NCBI GenBank assembly: GCA_028386065.3
Contig: JAKUCV010004486.1
Location: forward strand, 1 to 64,000
Length of the DNA: 64,000 nt
Direction: 5' to 3'
From: Turnera subulata
Taxonomy: Eukaryota > Streptophyta > Magnoliopsida > Malpighiales > Passifloraceae
Shown here: piece by piece, positions 14,530-26,281 of the stretch
Position numbering within the stretch: position 1 is the stretch's first letter
Layout of the letters: each line of letters opens with the position of its first letter
Made by a program: the position numbers and the translations under genes
The notes under the pieces: generated by a model
What the model was told of the DNA's origin: nothing
Database searches by the model: none
What the model saw: the letters and a program-made list of their open reading frames with translations, nothing else

Positions 14530-14823
14530 AAACCCTACTGGTGTCGAAACTAGTAATAGGGTTTACTATTTTATGTTGGGCCATTTTCGGCCCAATCAAA
14601 AACTCTAAGTGGCCATTCCATTTTTTCATTATGGGCCCACTGTCACTTTAAATAAGGGCATTTGCGTTGGCCCAGCCTAAATTAAGCGGCCATCGCGAGT
14701 TTTCTCTATCGGCCCGGTATTCTATTTCTACCAAGTACCAACTGTGGTTTGTGGCCCACTGATCCTTGTAAATTTATCATTAAATAAGGGTGTTTGCGTC
14801 TTTTGATCACCCACGGATAAATA
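14530..14823. promoter_or_regulatory. Shared divergent promoter with site II and telo-box motifs
   Basis: Between RPL17 (-) and SWP73 (+) lie two telo-boxes (AAACCCTA at 14530-14537; TAGGGTTT at 14557-14564) and at least five TGGGCC/GGCCCA site II motifs (14577, 14589, 14632, 14669, 14753). This combination is known from plant ribosomal-protein promoters and is bound by TCP-class factors. A TATA-like GATAAATAG near 14815 may serve SWP73. Confidence 0.75.
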
Positions 14824-15258
14824 GATTTATCAGTCAGGGACATTAACAAGCGAGAGTTTGAGAAAAACCTCGGGTGGCTCCGACCGATCTCAAAACAACG
14901 CAGGATTTGAAACTTGAGATAGATAACAGAAAACGGAGAGGGAAACGGGAACAGAAAAAACTGAAGAAGACTTCACCACCAAGCCTTCCTGCTCATCCTC
15001 GTAAGCTGTCTCCTTCACTGTCTAAGATTGTTAGGTTGCTTTTTTACAGTAGATTGACCGCTCCGTTTTGTCTAGTTATTGGCTACTGTTTCAAAAAAAG
15101 GTTATTAGCATCGGATAGTATTATTTTGAATAATTATTAGCTTCAGCTAGCTTGAGGGTTTTGAAGCTGAGTTCTTTCCAGAAATTAGGGTTTTGTTAGA
15201 CTGAATGTCTTAGAATTGCCTGGTGTTGGATAGGGAAATTAGGAATTCTTTTGTGGTA

Positions 15259-16993
15259 ATGAATAGCCATAATCCCACGAAGAATCTAGGGGCACCATCT
15301 TCTTTTGCCAATTCTAGTGGAATTACACAACAGGCACAAACACATGGTGGGTCTGGGTTTCCAGGCCACTTTCAGTTGTCTGAACCACAAGCTCACGCGC
15401 CAAGCCACGCGCAATATGCGCAGGCGGCGCATACCCAGTTCCAAGCTCAGGTCCAATCCACGAACCACTCTGTTTCACAGTTGCAGAATGTGAATCCTGG
15501 TGTTGCATCGCCCACGGTGTCCACTCCCGGGACTAGTAGTGCCAAAAAGGGCAGCCACAGACCTGCTTCTAGAACTTCCGGTGGTTCATCAAATGCTAAC
15601 TCTGCTTCACCGTTTAAGACCATGGAGTTGACCCCAGCTGCGTGGAGGAAGAAGCGGAAACTTCCTGAGAAGCAGATACCCGAGAAAGTGGCTGCAATGT
15701 TGCCCGAGTCTGCGGTTTATACTCAGCTGCTGGAATTTGAGGCTAGGGTGGATGCTGCTATGGCAAGAAAGAAGTTGGATATTCAAGAGTCACTTAAAAA
15801 TCCTCCCCGTGTTCGCAGGACTCTTCGAGTGTATGTTTTTAACACTTTTGAGAATCAGGGGCAAAGTGATCCTGAAAAGAAGAGTGCGGATCCGCCTTCT
15901 TGGTCGTTGAAAATTATTGGCAGGATATTGGAAGATGGTAAAGATCCCATGCTTGCTGGAATGACCCAGAAGGCATATCCAAAGTTCTCTTCTTACTTTA
16001 AGAAGATTACGATATACTTGGACCAGAGTCTCTATCCAGATAACCATGTGATCTTATGGGAGAGTTCACGGTCGCCTGTTCTTCACGAGGGCTTTGAGGT
16101 AAAGAGAAAAGGAGATAAGGAATTTACTGCAAGAATCAGACTAGAAATGAATTATGTGCCTGAGAGATTCAAGCTGTCACCTGCTTTATCTGAAATTCTC
16201 GGGATCGAGGCAGAGACCCGACCAAGAGTTCTATTTGCGATTTGGCAGTATGTAAAGTCTAGGAAACTGCAGAATCCAAGTGATCCGTCTTTCTTCACAT
16301 GTGACCCGCCTCTGCAGAAATTATTTGGGGAAGAGAGGATGAAATTTGCTTTGGTTTCCCAAAAAATAAGCCAGCATTTAACTCCTCCACAGCCCATTCA
16401 CTTGGAACACAGGATCAAGTTGTCAGGAAATTGCCCGGCTGGAACCACCTGTTACGACATTATAGTTGATGTTCCTTTTCCATTGCAAAAGGACCTTGCT
16501 GCATTCTTGGCCAACACTGAGAAGAACAAAGAGATTGATGCTTGTGATGAGCTGATATCTGATTCCATAAAGAAGATACATGAGCATCGTCGGAGACGAG
16601 CTTTCTTTCTTGGTTTCAGTCAATCTCCAGCTGAATTTATCAACGTTCTAATTGCTTCCCAGAGTAGAGATCTAAAGCTTGTTGCTGGAGATGCTAGTTC
16701 TAATTCAGAAAAGGAGCGACGATCTGATTTTTACAATCAGCCATGGTAAGTTTTTTACTGTGAAAATTGCATTTAGCTTAGCAGCGTCCATCTTTTTGTG
16801 TGTATTGGCTCTTTTGACTCTGTGAACTGATCATGGAAGATGAAACTTTTATTATTGATGGATTGTCTTTTGATGGAGCAGAATGCACATGAAAAGAAGT
16901 TGACAGTATATATTTTGTGATTTAATCTTCAGGGTTGAAGATGCAGTCATTCGATACCTGAATCGCAAGCCTTCTGGTCCGGAAGTTCCTTGA
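15259..16993 (+). CDS. CHC1: SWI/SNF complex component SWP73/BAF60 (CHC1-like)
   Basis: Non-catalytic core subunit of plant SWI/SNF chromatin remodellers, acting in the nucleus as an adaptor to transcription factors. Two coding exons (15259-16745 and 16933-16993) give 515 aa. The second exon encodes the last 20 residues beginning in [15 protein letters not shown]. The N-terminus (1-125) is low-complexity and rich in Q, A, S and P. A conserved BAF60 region follows ([32 protein letters not shown]). The SWIB/MDM2 domain lies at about 305-385 ([25 protein letters not shown]), then [20 protein letters not shown] chose the ATG at 15259 because its product starts like family members; an in-frame TTG at 15223 extends upstream without a stop. 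A 5' UTR intron with donor GTAAGC at 15001 is likely. The gene appears intact. Confidence 0.93.
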
Positions 16994-19900
16994 AACACTT
17001 GACTCGATGATTTATCTGATTCTGGAACTGCTTGAACAAGGTTTTTTTTTCCAAGACATCCCAACTGATAGTAGGGTATCAATGGTTATAGCTTAACAAC
17101 TTCTTTGTCATTTCCACATATGTTTTTCTCTGTTTTGACGTAGTTTGTCTCTTATAGTTAGGTCAAACGGAATTCTCAGATGCTATTTGTCTGTGCCTTT
17201 TCCTGCTGTAATCCTGTTGTTATGTGCTATTAAATGCATACAGGGTGGATGTGTGAATGGATCTTGCTGATTGATCATCTTACCATTAGGGTATTTCTGA
17301 ATGTTACTGCTTGCTTGTTTCCCAGTTACAGCACATTTTTACGGACCATTCTACTTTTTCTTGTCATATCTTGCTTGGCTGAAATAGTTTTACAGTTGAT
17401 GGTACTTCCATCTCTCCATGACTCCATTGAGATTGCTTTGGGATGATTCTTATCAGTTTTGAGCTCCTTAGTTGCCAGACTGTGCATAAGCTAACCGCAT
17501 CCCAACTTCATTTGCACATAGAAGAATCTGTGTCAAGCCTCCACAACCCCCTCTCCCCCCTTCTTTCCACAAGCCTTTTTGTTCTTGCTTCAACTGTTGC
17601 TGTCAAGCCTCCCCTGGCAGAATGTTTTGGAATGTTTCATATTAGTTGGGATTTCATTACCACTGAGATGGGAATAAGCCGGTGACATGCAGAATGTTTT
17701 GGAATGTTTCATATTAGTTGGGATTTCATTACCACTGAGATGGGAATAAGCCGGTGACATTTCAACTTCAATGCGCTGAGAGAATGATCTATGTGATGGC
17801 TGTTTTTGTTTTGCAAACCAAATCAAAAGTACTGAGAGGCAGAGTTCACTAATTTCAGTGATGAACTGGGCGTGATGGTGGCACAAGCGATTAGGGAACT
17901 AGATTGATATTGGGTTTTAATTATTCTTCTACACCAACAAGCCTGGATTATTGCCGGTGACTTCTGGTTTTTGCTTGTGGCTATATCAGATGCACAGACC
18001 AGATAATCTGAAGGTCCTTGTGCTTCAAACTTCATTAAAGTTGTCACCCTTTGTAGCCTTCGATCATCGCTCATTTTCGTCTGCAACACATCTACTGGAA
18101 CATACGTCCTAGTCCCTCGTGGGCAGAAAGGTTCTGAGATCAGAATATTGGCCTAGATGTAAAGCAAAAAAGCCCTAAACAAAGTTTCCTTAAAAAATTT
18201 TCTTAATTTGAATTTATGATGTATGCCACCACGTATAATTGTTAAAGAAATTTTTCCACTATCATTAAAAGTTTGATATGTCCCTAGTGTAGGCTGTGTA
18301 GTGCCACCACCACAATCGCGACACTCATCGAAGTGTCCCTTTTCCCTTTTAAATTGACTTGGTGCCTCTCTATGTCACACATTTCTCTTGTTTTGTTTTT
18401 TCCATCAACAGTAGTTTTGAACTCGATTGCGCCGACATAATTTTAGAGACAAAAAAGAAAAAAGAATTTAACATTTTTGTAATGCTGTAGTTTTCTATTC
18501 ATCCGCCAGCTCCCTAACAGCCCACGATCAAGCTGGACTTTGGGTTGACTGGACCCCTGGACTTAAACTCTACATAAATGCTTGGGTCCTGCAACCTTTG
18601 TCAACTATTGAGAAGGATAGGATTGAGTGGTGTGTAGGAGAAACAGCCACGTAGGATGAAAAGGATAATGCGTAAAAAAAATCATTGCAACGTACAGGTC
18701 CACGGTGTTTACTCGTGCATAATATTGCACATGTCCTATATCTGCAATCTGCACATGCAGGTAATGTCCAGTATAGTATCTAGCAATAGCAATAATGCCT
18801 TGTTGCCTTGTACATTTTCCAGAATCCCTCGCAATCACATGGGTTTTCTTTCCAGTTGCTTGGCTCATAAGAGAAGCCAGGGATTTTGGAGCTAGATATA
18901 ATATCAAAATTATATTAAGAGAGGCCCTACTACCTATATCCATGTAGCTCTAGCCTCTAGCCTTGTTTTCGAGTGGCAATTGTATTTTTACAACTTTATA
19001 ACTTAATAGTCTTTTCCCTCACACGTAAACTTCAGAACTGTGTCATGCAGCCTCTGCCGCATATTTTTTTACTTTATTTTTTAGGAACTAGAGTAGTGCC
19101 TGACATGTACGAGCTGAGTTTGCGGTCATGTAATGTTAGCCTAATTTTCTTCTATGATTTCTCCTCTACTGCTCCTCTCTTTCTCTTTCAATGAAAGCTC
19201 AAGATGTGTCCCTCTTTTTCTACACGTGAAAAAGAATAGTTTTAGATTGGACCCATACATATCTCAATCATTTCATCTATACCTGCGTGTAGCCTGTGTC
19301 TATCTGACAATTAAAGAGCTCATCGATATGGTGTAATTTCTTGGCTCAACTCGGATAAGGTACTTACTCACTTTTTTTGTTACTGAAGAAACCAAGACCT
19401 TGAATTTTTGAAATGATCAGGGAAGACGAGTACCATATTCCTTTCCACATATCAAATAATCAAAACCCTCAAGTAGAGTGTCGAAATTTTTTTTTTTTAC
19501 CACATGTCTAGCTCGACCAGTTTATATACATAAAAGACATATACAGTTTTTTTAACCTCCAATACAAAGATTCGTTTACGTTTCCTGTCAGGAAAAAGAC
19601 ATTTATATCGATCTCTGATGTCAAGTGAAGTGACCATTTCAACTAAAGCTTCATTTGATGATTGAGGGGCAAAGAATGGGTTTTACACTCTAACAACTTT
19701 GACAGCATATATCTACTAGTATAAATGTATCGTCGTCGCATGAAAAGTATCATTTCAATTATTAGTGTAAAATGGATTTAATTAACGGCTGAAACAGAAT
19801 AACTCCCACGAGAGAAAACGGTTCTCACACAACGCACAAAACACAATTGTGTATTGTGTTGTATGCCATAGAAACTCCATCTATATAGAGTGTCGTCTCT

Positions 19901-20321
19901 GCAGTTAATGACCTTGTCAATGCATGCGCGTTTTTGTGTGATAGAAAATCAAGGAAGGTCTGGTGTTTATCAGCTACTGCAATCAATTCTGCAAGAAAAG
20001 GACAATAATCTCTCTTGTCATTCTCTGGATGCTTCGGATTTCATGCCTAACGAAGGAATTGCACCATTTTTGTTACCACAAGGCGACAAGTTATCCCCTA
20101 AATGCGGCTATAGGTTGGATTATTGTCACCCAAATTTATAAGATATCATATATATATACTAACATGACAGAATTCTAATTATATACGTACGTACCCATAT
20201 CTAAATCATAAATCAAATCATGCATTAATCAGCTTCAACTGATAACCCTAGACAAAGAAAGGCCTGCAGGTCGGCCACAGATTTTGCAATTGCAGTGGAA
20301 TCCTCATAAGCTCATCAGTCA
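16994..20321. other. Long spacer between SWP73 and the P450
   Basis: Contains the SWP73 3' UTR, a 72-bp tandem duplication at 17617-17760, and otherwise AT-rich sequence. ORFs of 60-110 codons occur on both strands but show no motifs and no consistent coding composition. I see no RNA gene here. Confidence 0.4.
17617..17760. repeat. 72-bp perfect tandem duplication
   Basis: Unit beginning GCAGAATGTTTTGG at 17617 is repeated from 17689 and ends at 17760, with no difference seen between copies. It lies in non-coding sequence downstream of SWP73. Confidence 0.9.
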
Positions 20322-21836
20322 TCAGTCACAGTTGCTATCCCTTCTCTCGATCTTAACATTGCATCCCCCGGCCATATGAGCCGTCAACAAAGGAACAAAA
20401 ACCGGCTGGTCCAGGCAAACTGGCCTGATCTTGAATCTTCTTAATACTGAAGCCACCACATACTTCATCTGTATAAAAGCCATCTCTTTCCCAAGACAAA
20501 CTCTTGGTCCTGCCTGGAACACTGGAAACTTGTAAGGACTCACTTGTTTCAATTGCCCTCCAGTGTTTTCCAAATCAACTGGTTCTTCAAACCACCGGTC
20601 TGGTCTAAACTCAAGCTTGTCTTTTCCCCATAGCTCCTCCATTCTTCCCATTCCATAAGGGAAATAGGTGAGCCTATCTCCCTTTCCTACAAAGGTCCCG
20701 TCTGGCAAAACATCATCGTTCGCCGCATGTTTTGAGTCCCATGCAACTGGAGGGTACAACCTCATGGACTCGCATAAACTTGCTTTCAAGAAATTCATGT
20801 CTTTAAGTACCTCAAAATCTATCTCTTTCTCTCCATTGTTGAGTAGCGATGTCACTTCCTTAAGAATCATCTCCTCTGTGTTTTGATGTTTAGAGAGCAA
20901 CCAGAACAGCCAAGTCATTGCCGCTGATGTTGTATCTCTGCCAGCCATGATAAAGCTTATCACCATATCTCTTACCACTTCCTCCTTGTGGCCTGCAAGT
21001 AACAATCTTGACAAAAGATCGCTCCCTTCTTGGCTATTATTCTCAAGGACCTTCTTCTTGTTTCGAACAATCTCCAAGACTGAACCATGAACGAGCTCGA
21101 TTGCTTCTTTGAGCTTCTTTTCAAGGCCTATATTCAGGGCTTTCTTAGTCTTCCACACAGCATAAACTGGCGCCATTCCTCTCATGGCACTAATCTCCGA
21201 AGCAGCATCAAAGGCCTTGACAAGAGGAGGCACCGGTAGAGAAAGATCCAAACAATTAGGATCAGTACCCAAAGACACCTTACACACAATATCAAACGCA
21301 AATCTCCTCAACACATCTTGCAAATCCAAGATCCTCTCACCATCTACAGCCTCTTCAAGCAAAGGAATCAAGCGGCCCTCCACTTCTTCTTGAAGGGTTT
21401 TGACCACGAACTCTCTCAAAGACTTGGTGCTAAACTCGTGGCTGGCCAACTTCCGTTGACTGCTCCACAGCTCACCATCAACGTTAAATATGCCGCACCC
21501 GAGGAGGTCCCCGAGGATTTCAGTGAAGGGTTTTCCTTTAGGGAAGTTGACGAAGTTGGACTTGAGCATGTGCTCCACGTTGGCCGGGTTGGCGGTGACT
21601 ACGGTGCGCCGTGCACCTAGCCGCCGCACCACGATGGTCTGTGAAGGAGACACCGTTAAGAGATCAGTATACCAGTCTAAGAGGCGGCGCCTGTTCTGGC
21701 AGAAAGATATCAGGCAGCCTATGATGGGGTAAGAAGGAGGGCCATCAATGGAGGGTGGTGTTGTTTTAGTGGTGTAAGGGAAGGAGAAAAGAAGGCAAAA
21801 CCCTAAGAAGACAAAGATAACGAGGAGGAGGAACAT
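20322..21836 (-). CDS. CYP94C1: Cytochrome P450, CYP94C family (jasmonate-Ile oxidase type)
   Basis: Intronless 504-aa ER-anchored P450. An N-terminal hydrophobic anchor (residues 1-20) leads to a proline-rich hinge. The I-helix oxygen-binding motif AGRDTTS is at about 298-304, the K-helix ExxR (ESMR) starts at E356, PDRW follows, and the heme-binding signature FQAGPRVCLG has its cysteine ligand at about C447. The blocks NFPKGKPFTEILGDLLGCGI, LASHEFSTKSLREF, AWDSKHAANDDVLPDGT and FVPLLTAHMAGG match the CYP94C subfamily as I remember it. Arabidopsis CYP94C1 oxidises 12-OH-jasmonoyl-isoleucine to its 12-carboxy form, shutting down jasmonate signalling; other CYP94s are fatty-acid omega-hydroxylases. 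Family is secure, exact substrate is inferred. All catalytic motifs are present, and no neighbour is functionally related. Confidence 0.92.
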   Translation of the reverse strand: MFLLLVIFVFLGFCLLFSFPYTTKTTPPSIDGPPSYPIIGCLISFCQNRRRLLDWYTDLLTVSPSQTIVVRRLGARRTVVTANPANVEHMLKSNFVNFPKGKPFTEILGDLLGCGIFNVDGELWSSQRKLASHEFSTKSLREFVVKTLQEEVEGRLIPLLEEAVDGERILDLQDVLRRFAFDIVCKVSLGTDPNCLDLSLPVPPLVKAFDAASEISAMRGMAPVYAVWKTKKALNIGLEKKLKEAIELVHGSVLEIVRNKKKVLENNSQEGSDLLSRLLLAGHKEEVVRDMVISFIMAGRDTTSAAMTWLFWLLSKHQNTEEMILKEVTSLLNNGEKEIDFEVLKDMNFLKASLCESMRLYPPVAWDSKHAANDDVLPDGTFVGKGDRLTYFPYGMGRMEELWGKDKLEFRPDRWFEEPVDLENTGGQLKQVSPYKFPVFQAGPRVCLGKEMAFIQMKYVVASVLRRFKIRPVCLDQPVFVPLLTAHMAGGCNVKIERRDSNCD

Positions 21837-21927
21837 GGTTGGTAGTATACACTTGCTTACTGGTTCTATAGTGTGTTAGAAAGTAAGGGAGGTTGGGTTG
21901 GATTGAGAAAACGGAGGTGGAGGGGGG

Positions 21928-21935
21928 AATTTATA
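21928..21935 (-). promoter_or_regulatory. TATA box of the CYP94 gene
   Basis: TATAAATT on the minus strand, about 92 bp upstream of the ATG at 21836, at a reasonable distance for a short 5' UTR. An ACGACGACGTCG palindromic stretch lies just upstream. Confidence 0.5.
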
Positions 21936-22162
21936 CGACGACGACGTCGGGGGTAAGGCATGTGCTTATTGTGTGGAGTATGTGATAGTGGAAGAAAGTG
22001 GTCAGGGAAAATTGAGACAAAATGAAAAAGCGCCGACCAATAATAAGAGGCTTAAAACCCAACTGGGATTTGGGAGCAAGCCCCACATATATTTAAGTTT
22101 TTTTTTGCTCCATATAACGTGGTGACTAGTTGCCAAATATAGAATTTTTTTGTTTTTGCCAG

Positions 22163-22214
22163 CTGAACACATAAACTTTTTTTTTTTTTTGAGAATTACT
22201 GAACACATAAACTT
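22163..22214. repeat. 16-bp duplication flanking a 20-bp poly(T) stub
   Basis: CTGAACACATAAACTT at 22163-22178 recurs at 22199-22214, separated by a 20-bp T-rich insert ending GAGAATTA. This looks like a target-site duplication around an almost completely truncated retroposed poly(A) tail, inside or at the 3' edge of the larger LINE. Confidence 0.5.
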
Positions 22215-23099
22215 AGATTAACCGAAAGATGTTAAGATTACATGTCAACCTTACAGAACATTCTAATGGTAATCGGTGCAAAGAGCATCCTGATTTACCA
22301 TGACCCAAATAAAGGAGAGAATCAATATCAACCTTACAATTACTACAATTAAAACAACTATAACCAAAAAAGCAGAACATCCCATCCTCCAAAGAAAACA
22401 GGCATCCATGAGGCTGTAATCGGGATGACATGGTTCCTGAATAGGACATTCCATAGTGCTGGTTGAAGCAATTCATCACCATGTAGGCAGTATTCCATTT
22501 ACACAAGGTAAAGATGTCCGCCCAAGAATCGAAGTTCCTCTACTCTTCGAAGAGTTCGGTAGTTTGCACAAGTCGTGACCCTGTTCAATACTCTGTCTTC
22601 ACAAGCAACAACAATCAAATCATGGGCAAAAGATAAAGAAACATAGATACCAAAAGCCAAGGACCCAAGGAGGTCACCAGAGACCGTTTGCGCATAATGA
22701 TAAACCTGGATCATCAATCCATGCCGAGGCAAAGACATTTTTTAGCCAAAAATAGCCCATCAACTTCCAGCAACCATGGAGGGCCAATAGCTTCACAAAT
22801 ATATGACAAAAGAGGTTGCGCCCCTCTAAATCCCATGCCAGGAGCGAACCTGTCAAATTCCTGAACCATCACTTCAAAGGGTAACCGGCCGGTGGGGCGG
22901 CAGGTTCCCTAGGATCTCCAAACGGAATAGGTATAACAATGTCCATCCTGGCACATTCACCTCTCTCGTAAGCCTGAACCCAATCTTCCGCAGAAGTGCT
23001 GTACCCCGTTTTAGTAGACCGAGCTAGCCTGTTCTAGGAAGGCTTAGAAGCCGAAGCTTGAACAGGTGTACTGTGATCCAGCTCTTCAACAATCTCACC

Positions 23100-24078
23100 A
23101 ACTGTCTGCATTAGGTCCGAGTGATGTTTCCGGGCAGACCCCCGTGAATTGGGGAGAGAGGTGGGTCAGTACCCGCTTTCCTTTTCCGCAGGTGGGCAGC
23201 TGGAGTTCTACATTCATGGGCATCGGGTTCATTGACCCTTTCCTCTGGAGTCTCAGCATCATGAGAAGATTGGGGTTCACTGGTCACATTCGGACTTCTA
23301 AGAGGAACCTTGGCAAAGGATTTTAGACCAGAATAGTGTTTGCCATATAGTTCTTTTGCTCTCATCCAGGGCCCATAGCTGTCATCCTCCGGTAATTCTT
23401 TGTCTTCGTTTGAACGCTTTTGAAGCTTGCACTTGTATGTAGCATGTGAGATCAGGCCACACCTGAAACAAAAATCGCCTAATCTTTCTTATTTAAATTT
23501 GACCCATATCTCCTTACCACTTGAATCCAGGATATGGACCCCTGGCCGCAACGGATGAGTAACAACAAACTTGATATGAGCCCGGACAAAGGCCTGCCAG
23601 CCTAGGATGTTTTCAAGAGAGTGTTCATAATGTAGGAAAACCGGGAAAACATCACACAACTTGGCAATCTTGGACCTAGTAAGGAAGTCAGAAAGGATAT
23701 CGTGAATTTGCACCCAAAAGTGGGAGAGTCTAAGTAGAATCTGGCTTAGAATCAAATTCTCTGTCTAGGGTTTAAGACTAAAGTGCAAATTCGACACAAC
23801 CATGGAGATCCTTTCAAGACATGCTTCCTCTCTTCATCAAGTTCAAAACCAATCAGAAAAACATTGTTGGGTTTGGGGAGTACCCGAAAATTACCTTTGA
23901 TATACCAGATTTCTTTCATCTGGTTGTAGATCTGGCTGGGTGTAATCTTCCGATCAGAAAAGATCTTCCCTACAACGTAGGTCCTAGCCACAAGAGCACC
24001 GAGGCATGTCTCATTCGGTAGTTTCGGTTGATCTTGACTCGCACCAAGATCAATAACTAGACGCTGAGGTCTAGTCAT
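23100..24078 (-). pseudogene. LINE ORF1 remnant: DUF4283 and CCHC zinc knuckle
   Basis: From ATG 24078 the frame gives MTRPQRLVIDLGASQDQPKL and continues through TCLGALVARTYVVGKI and FLIGFELDEERKHVLKGSPW, typical of the DUF4283 domain in plant L1 ORF1 proteins. A frameshift/stop at about 23760 moves the frame to FWVQIHDI and LRPGVHILDSSGKEIWVKFK. A stop is followed by GDFCFRCGLISHATYKC, a CX2CX4HX4C knuckle. A serine/proline/charged tail continues to about 23100. At least two disabling lesions are visible. It would have been an RNA-binding chaperone of the LINE particle. It is no longer functional. Confidence 0.7.
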
Positions 24079-24234
24079 TGTCGACTGTGCTATTTCCGGC
24101 TTAAGACAGAGATAACAAAAACTCACCCTCAAAATTGAGAGGGAACTATTCTTTGGCAATCGATGAAGAATTATAGTAGAGCAACTAAAGATTGGCAGGA
24201 TTAGAAAGGCTTTGAAGGTCTTCCAAATATAGAA

Positions 24235-26278
24235 ATTTTAATGGCCGTCAATGTTATACTTAAATGATTTGCTACATTTAAATATGGATGCACATGGTGT
24301 AGTTTAATTATCTGAGTCATTTACGAATATTTTTCCGGTTTCCATGCATTATTGGGCATAGTTTGAGTATGGTATAATTAATTTGGACTATATTCAGGGT
24401 AAAATTCTTGGCTAGATTTGATCTATATATAGCAGGTCATTTATGAACCACACCAACAGTTTTAGTCCTTCATCTGTTCAGTGCTTTTACCCGAGTCCTT
24501 GAGGACAAACTTAAGTACCACAACCCATCCAAAACTTTAAACCAAAAAAAAGTGTACCATTATTGCAGGACCGACATAAAAGAGAATCACATAACCATAT
24601 AATCTATAATTTTTATTGGCCATCTAGCTTGAATAATTAATTTGGCTATAATACACACAAGCAGAAAATCTAAATTTTAATATTTTGGTCAAAATTTAGT
24701 TTCTGTGCCGAGTCCTTGCCAAAATAAATTAATCTGGTTATGACGGAGCAGCTAATTTAATATCAACATGTGTCTTGTGTCCGTATACCCTATTAGATAA
24801 AGGTATGTGAATACAGTAGAGGACATATATGTCATGTCCCGTCAAGCTTAAATTGGGAAAGAGACACATGACCATTGGCATTGCCATATAAAAATATCAA
24901 GGAGGTGAAGAAAAAATGCTACATTATTAATTTGGTATTATTCCCTTTTCGATTGATTGGAATATTCTGTACTTGATATTTTCTAATTTCTGCCTAGAAC
25001 ACATATATCCATATGCTTGTTATTCTTTCTTGACTTTTAGAATTTAGGATCTAAGTGAACATATGTTAGTGGAAAGGAACTAGATTCAATCAAAAGAAGA
25101 AGTAGATAGTCCGCCCAATTTTTTTTTTAAAAAAGAAGTAAACCGGTGTTTTCTTAATTAAATAAATATTTGAATTAAACGTCAACTTGCTTGGATGCCA
25201 CATTTCTGTTCATGTTTTTGAGATAAAAGACCGTTGATTATCACCACCCAATTAATATATAACTGAGATTAATTAATAATAAGTCTTAATTAAAAGTCAA
25301 ACAATATATGTTCTGAAAGTAAAATTTCAACCCTTTAAATCCCATCCACTCTTAGCTGAAAAGTACCACTTGATGATGAATTCATATGTTTTATACATAC
25401 ACATAGTGGAAGAACAGGAGAAGAATCCCTTCGTGGAGTATCTCCCACAATTGTTGCATCAAATCCCCATGTCACATGGAACATAATTCCTTCGTGCTTG
25501 AATGCTTAACCAGTATCCCATCAAAAAAAAAAAAAGAAAAAAGAATGTTTAACCAGTAAAAGTGCACATATGTTCCATTCAAAGGTAGAAAAGTAAAAAT
25601 GTGGAAAATTTCTCACATCGTTGTCATGAAAGAAAAGAAGAAGAAAATAAATTCCCCAAGTTTTAAACATGTTTTAAGATTACCGATACGTTTTGGTAAG
25701 TAATAGTATGATTTAATTATGCGTAATTGTCATATCGGTCCAATCAAACATCTTTTTCTTCTCTCTTTTTCTTCATCGAAAGGCATGCACTTGTATCATA
25801 TCATCGTATCAAACATCATAGAGGAGGTGAATTGATGAAGTGAAGAAATTTGCCAAACAAGGGCACTACATTAATTGTGGCACTAGCTAGCTGTACCCTC
25901 TAGAGTGTTTGATTTGCTTTCAAGTTTCGTGGGAAGAATATACATTACTGCTATATCCTTGATCAAAACAATTGGCCGTCGCAGAAAAACCAGCAGTAGT
26001 ATGTCTGGAACTGGCAACTATACCTTCCGCCGAAATCTGTTATCTATATATCACACGTGAAAATGGTGAATCACATTTTTTTTGCTTTTTCCTCAACCGA
26101 GACCTCCTCCCTCTCATTGCACACGCCACACCATTATGCGATAGGCCAGCCTCCATTACATTTTCTACAAGCAATATGTGGCAAGAAGTGAAGTGAGCAC
26201 AAATAATTGGAGTCACTAAGTACTACTGTAGAATTACAATAGTTGGCCTCGAATTGTTTTCTAACTTAATTAAGATAT
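24235..26278. other. AT-rich spacer
   Basis: No gene, RNA or clear repeat structure is seen apart from short homopolymer runs near 24543, 25119 and 25527. ORFs are short and without motifs. Confidence 0.4.
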
Positions 26279-26281
26279 TTA

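Larger units (their letters stand above)
22145..24222 (-). mobile_element. Internally deleted LINE (L1 type) with flanking 12-bp repeats
   Basis: The direct repeat CCAAATATAGAA occurs at 22133-22144 and 24223-24234, flanking about 2.08 kb. Reading on the minus strand there is a 5' leader, an ORF1 remnant (DUF4283-like plus CCHC knuckle, about 24078-23100), then degraded sequence, and T-rich runs next to the left repeat consistent with a 3' poly(A). Frames at 22850-22500 resemble a decayed RNase H tail (CEDRVLNRV...RTLRRVEEL). Endonuclease and reverse transcriptase domains are not seen, so the centre appears deleted. Confidence 0.6.
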
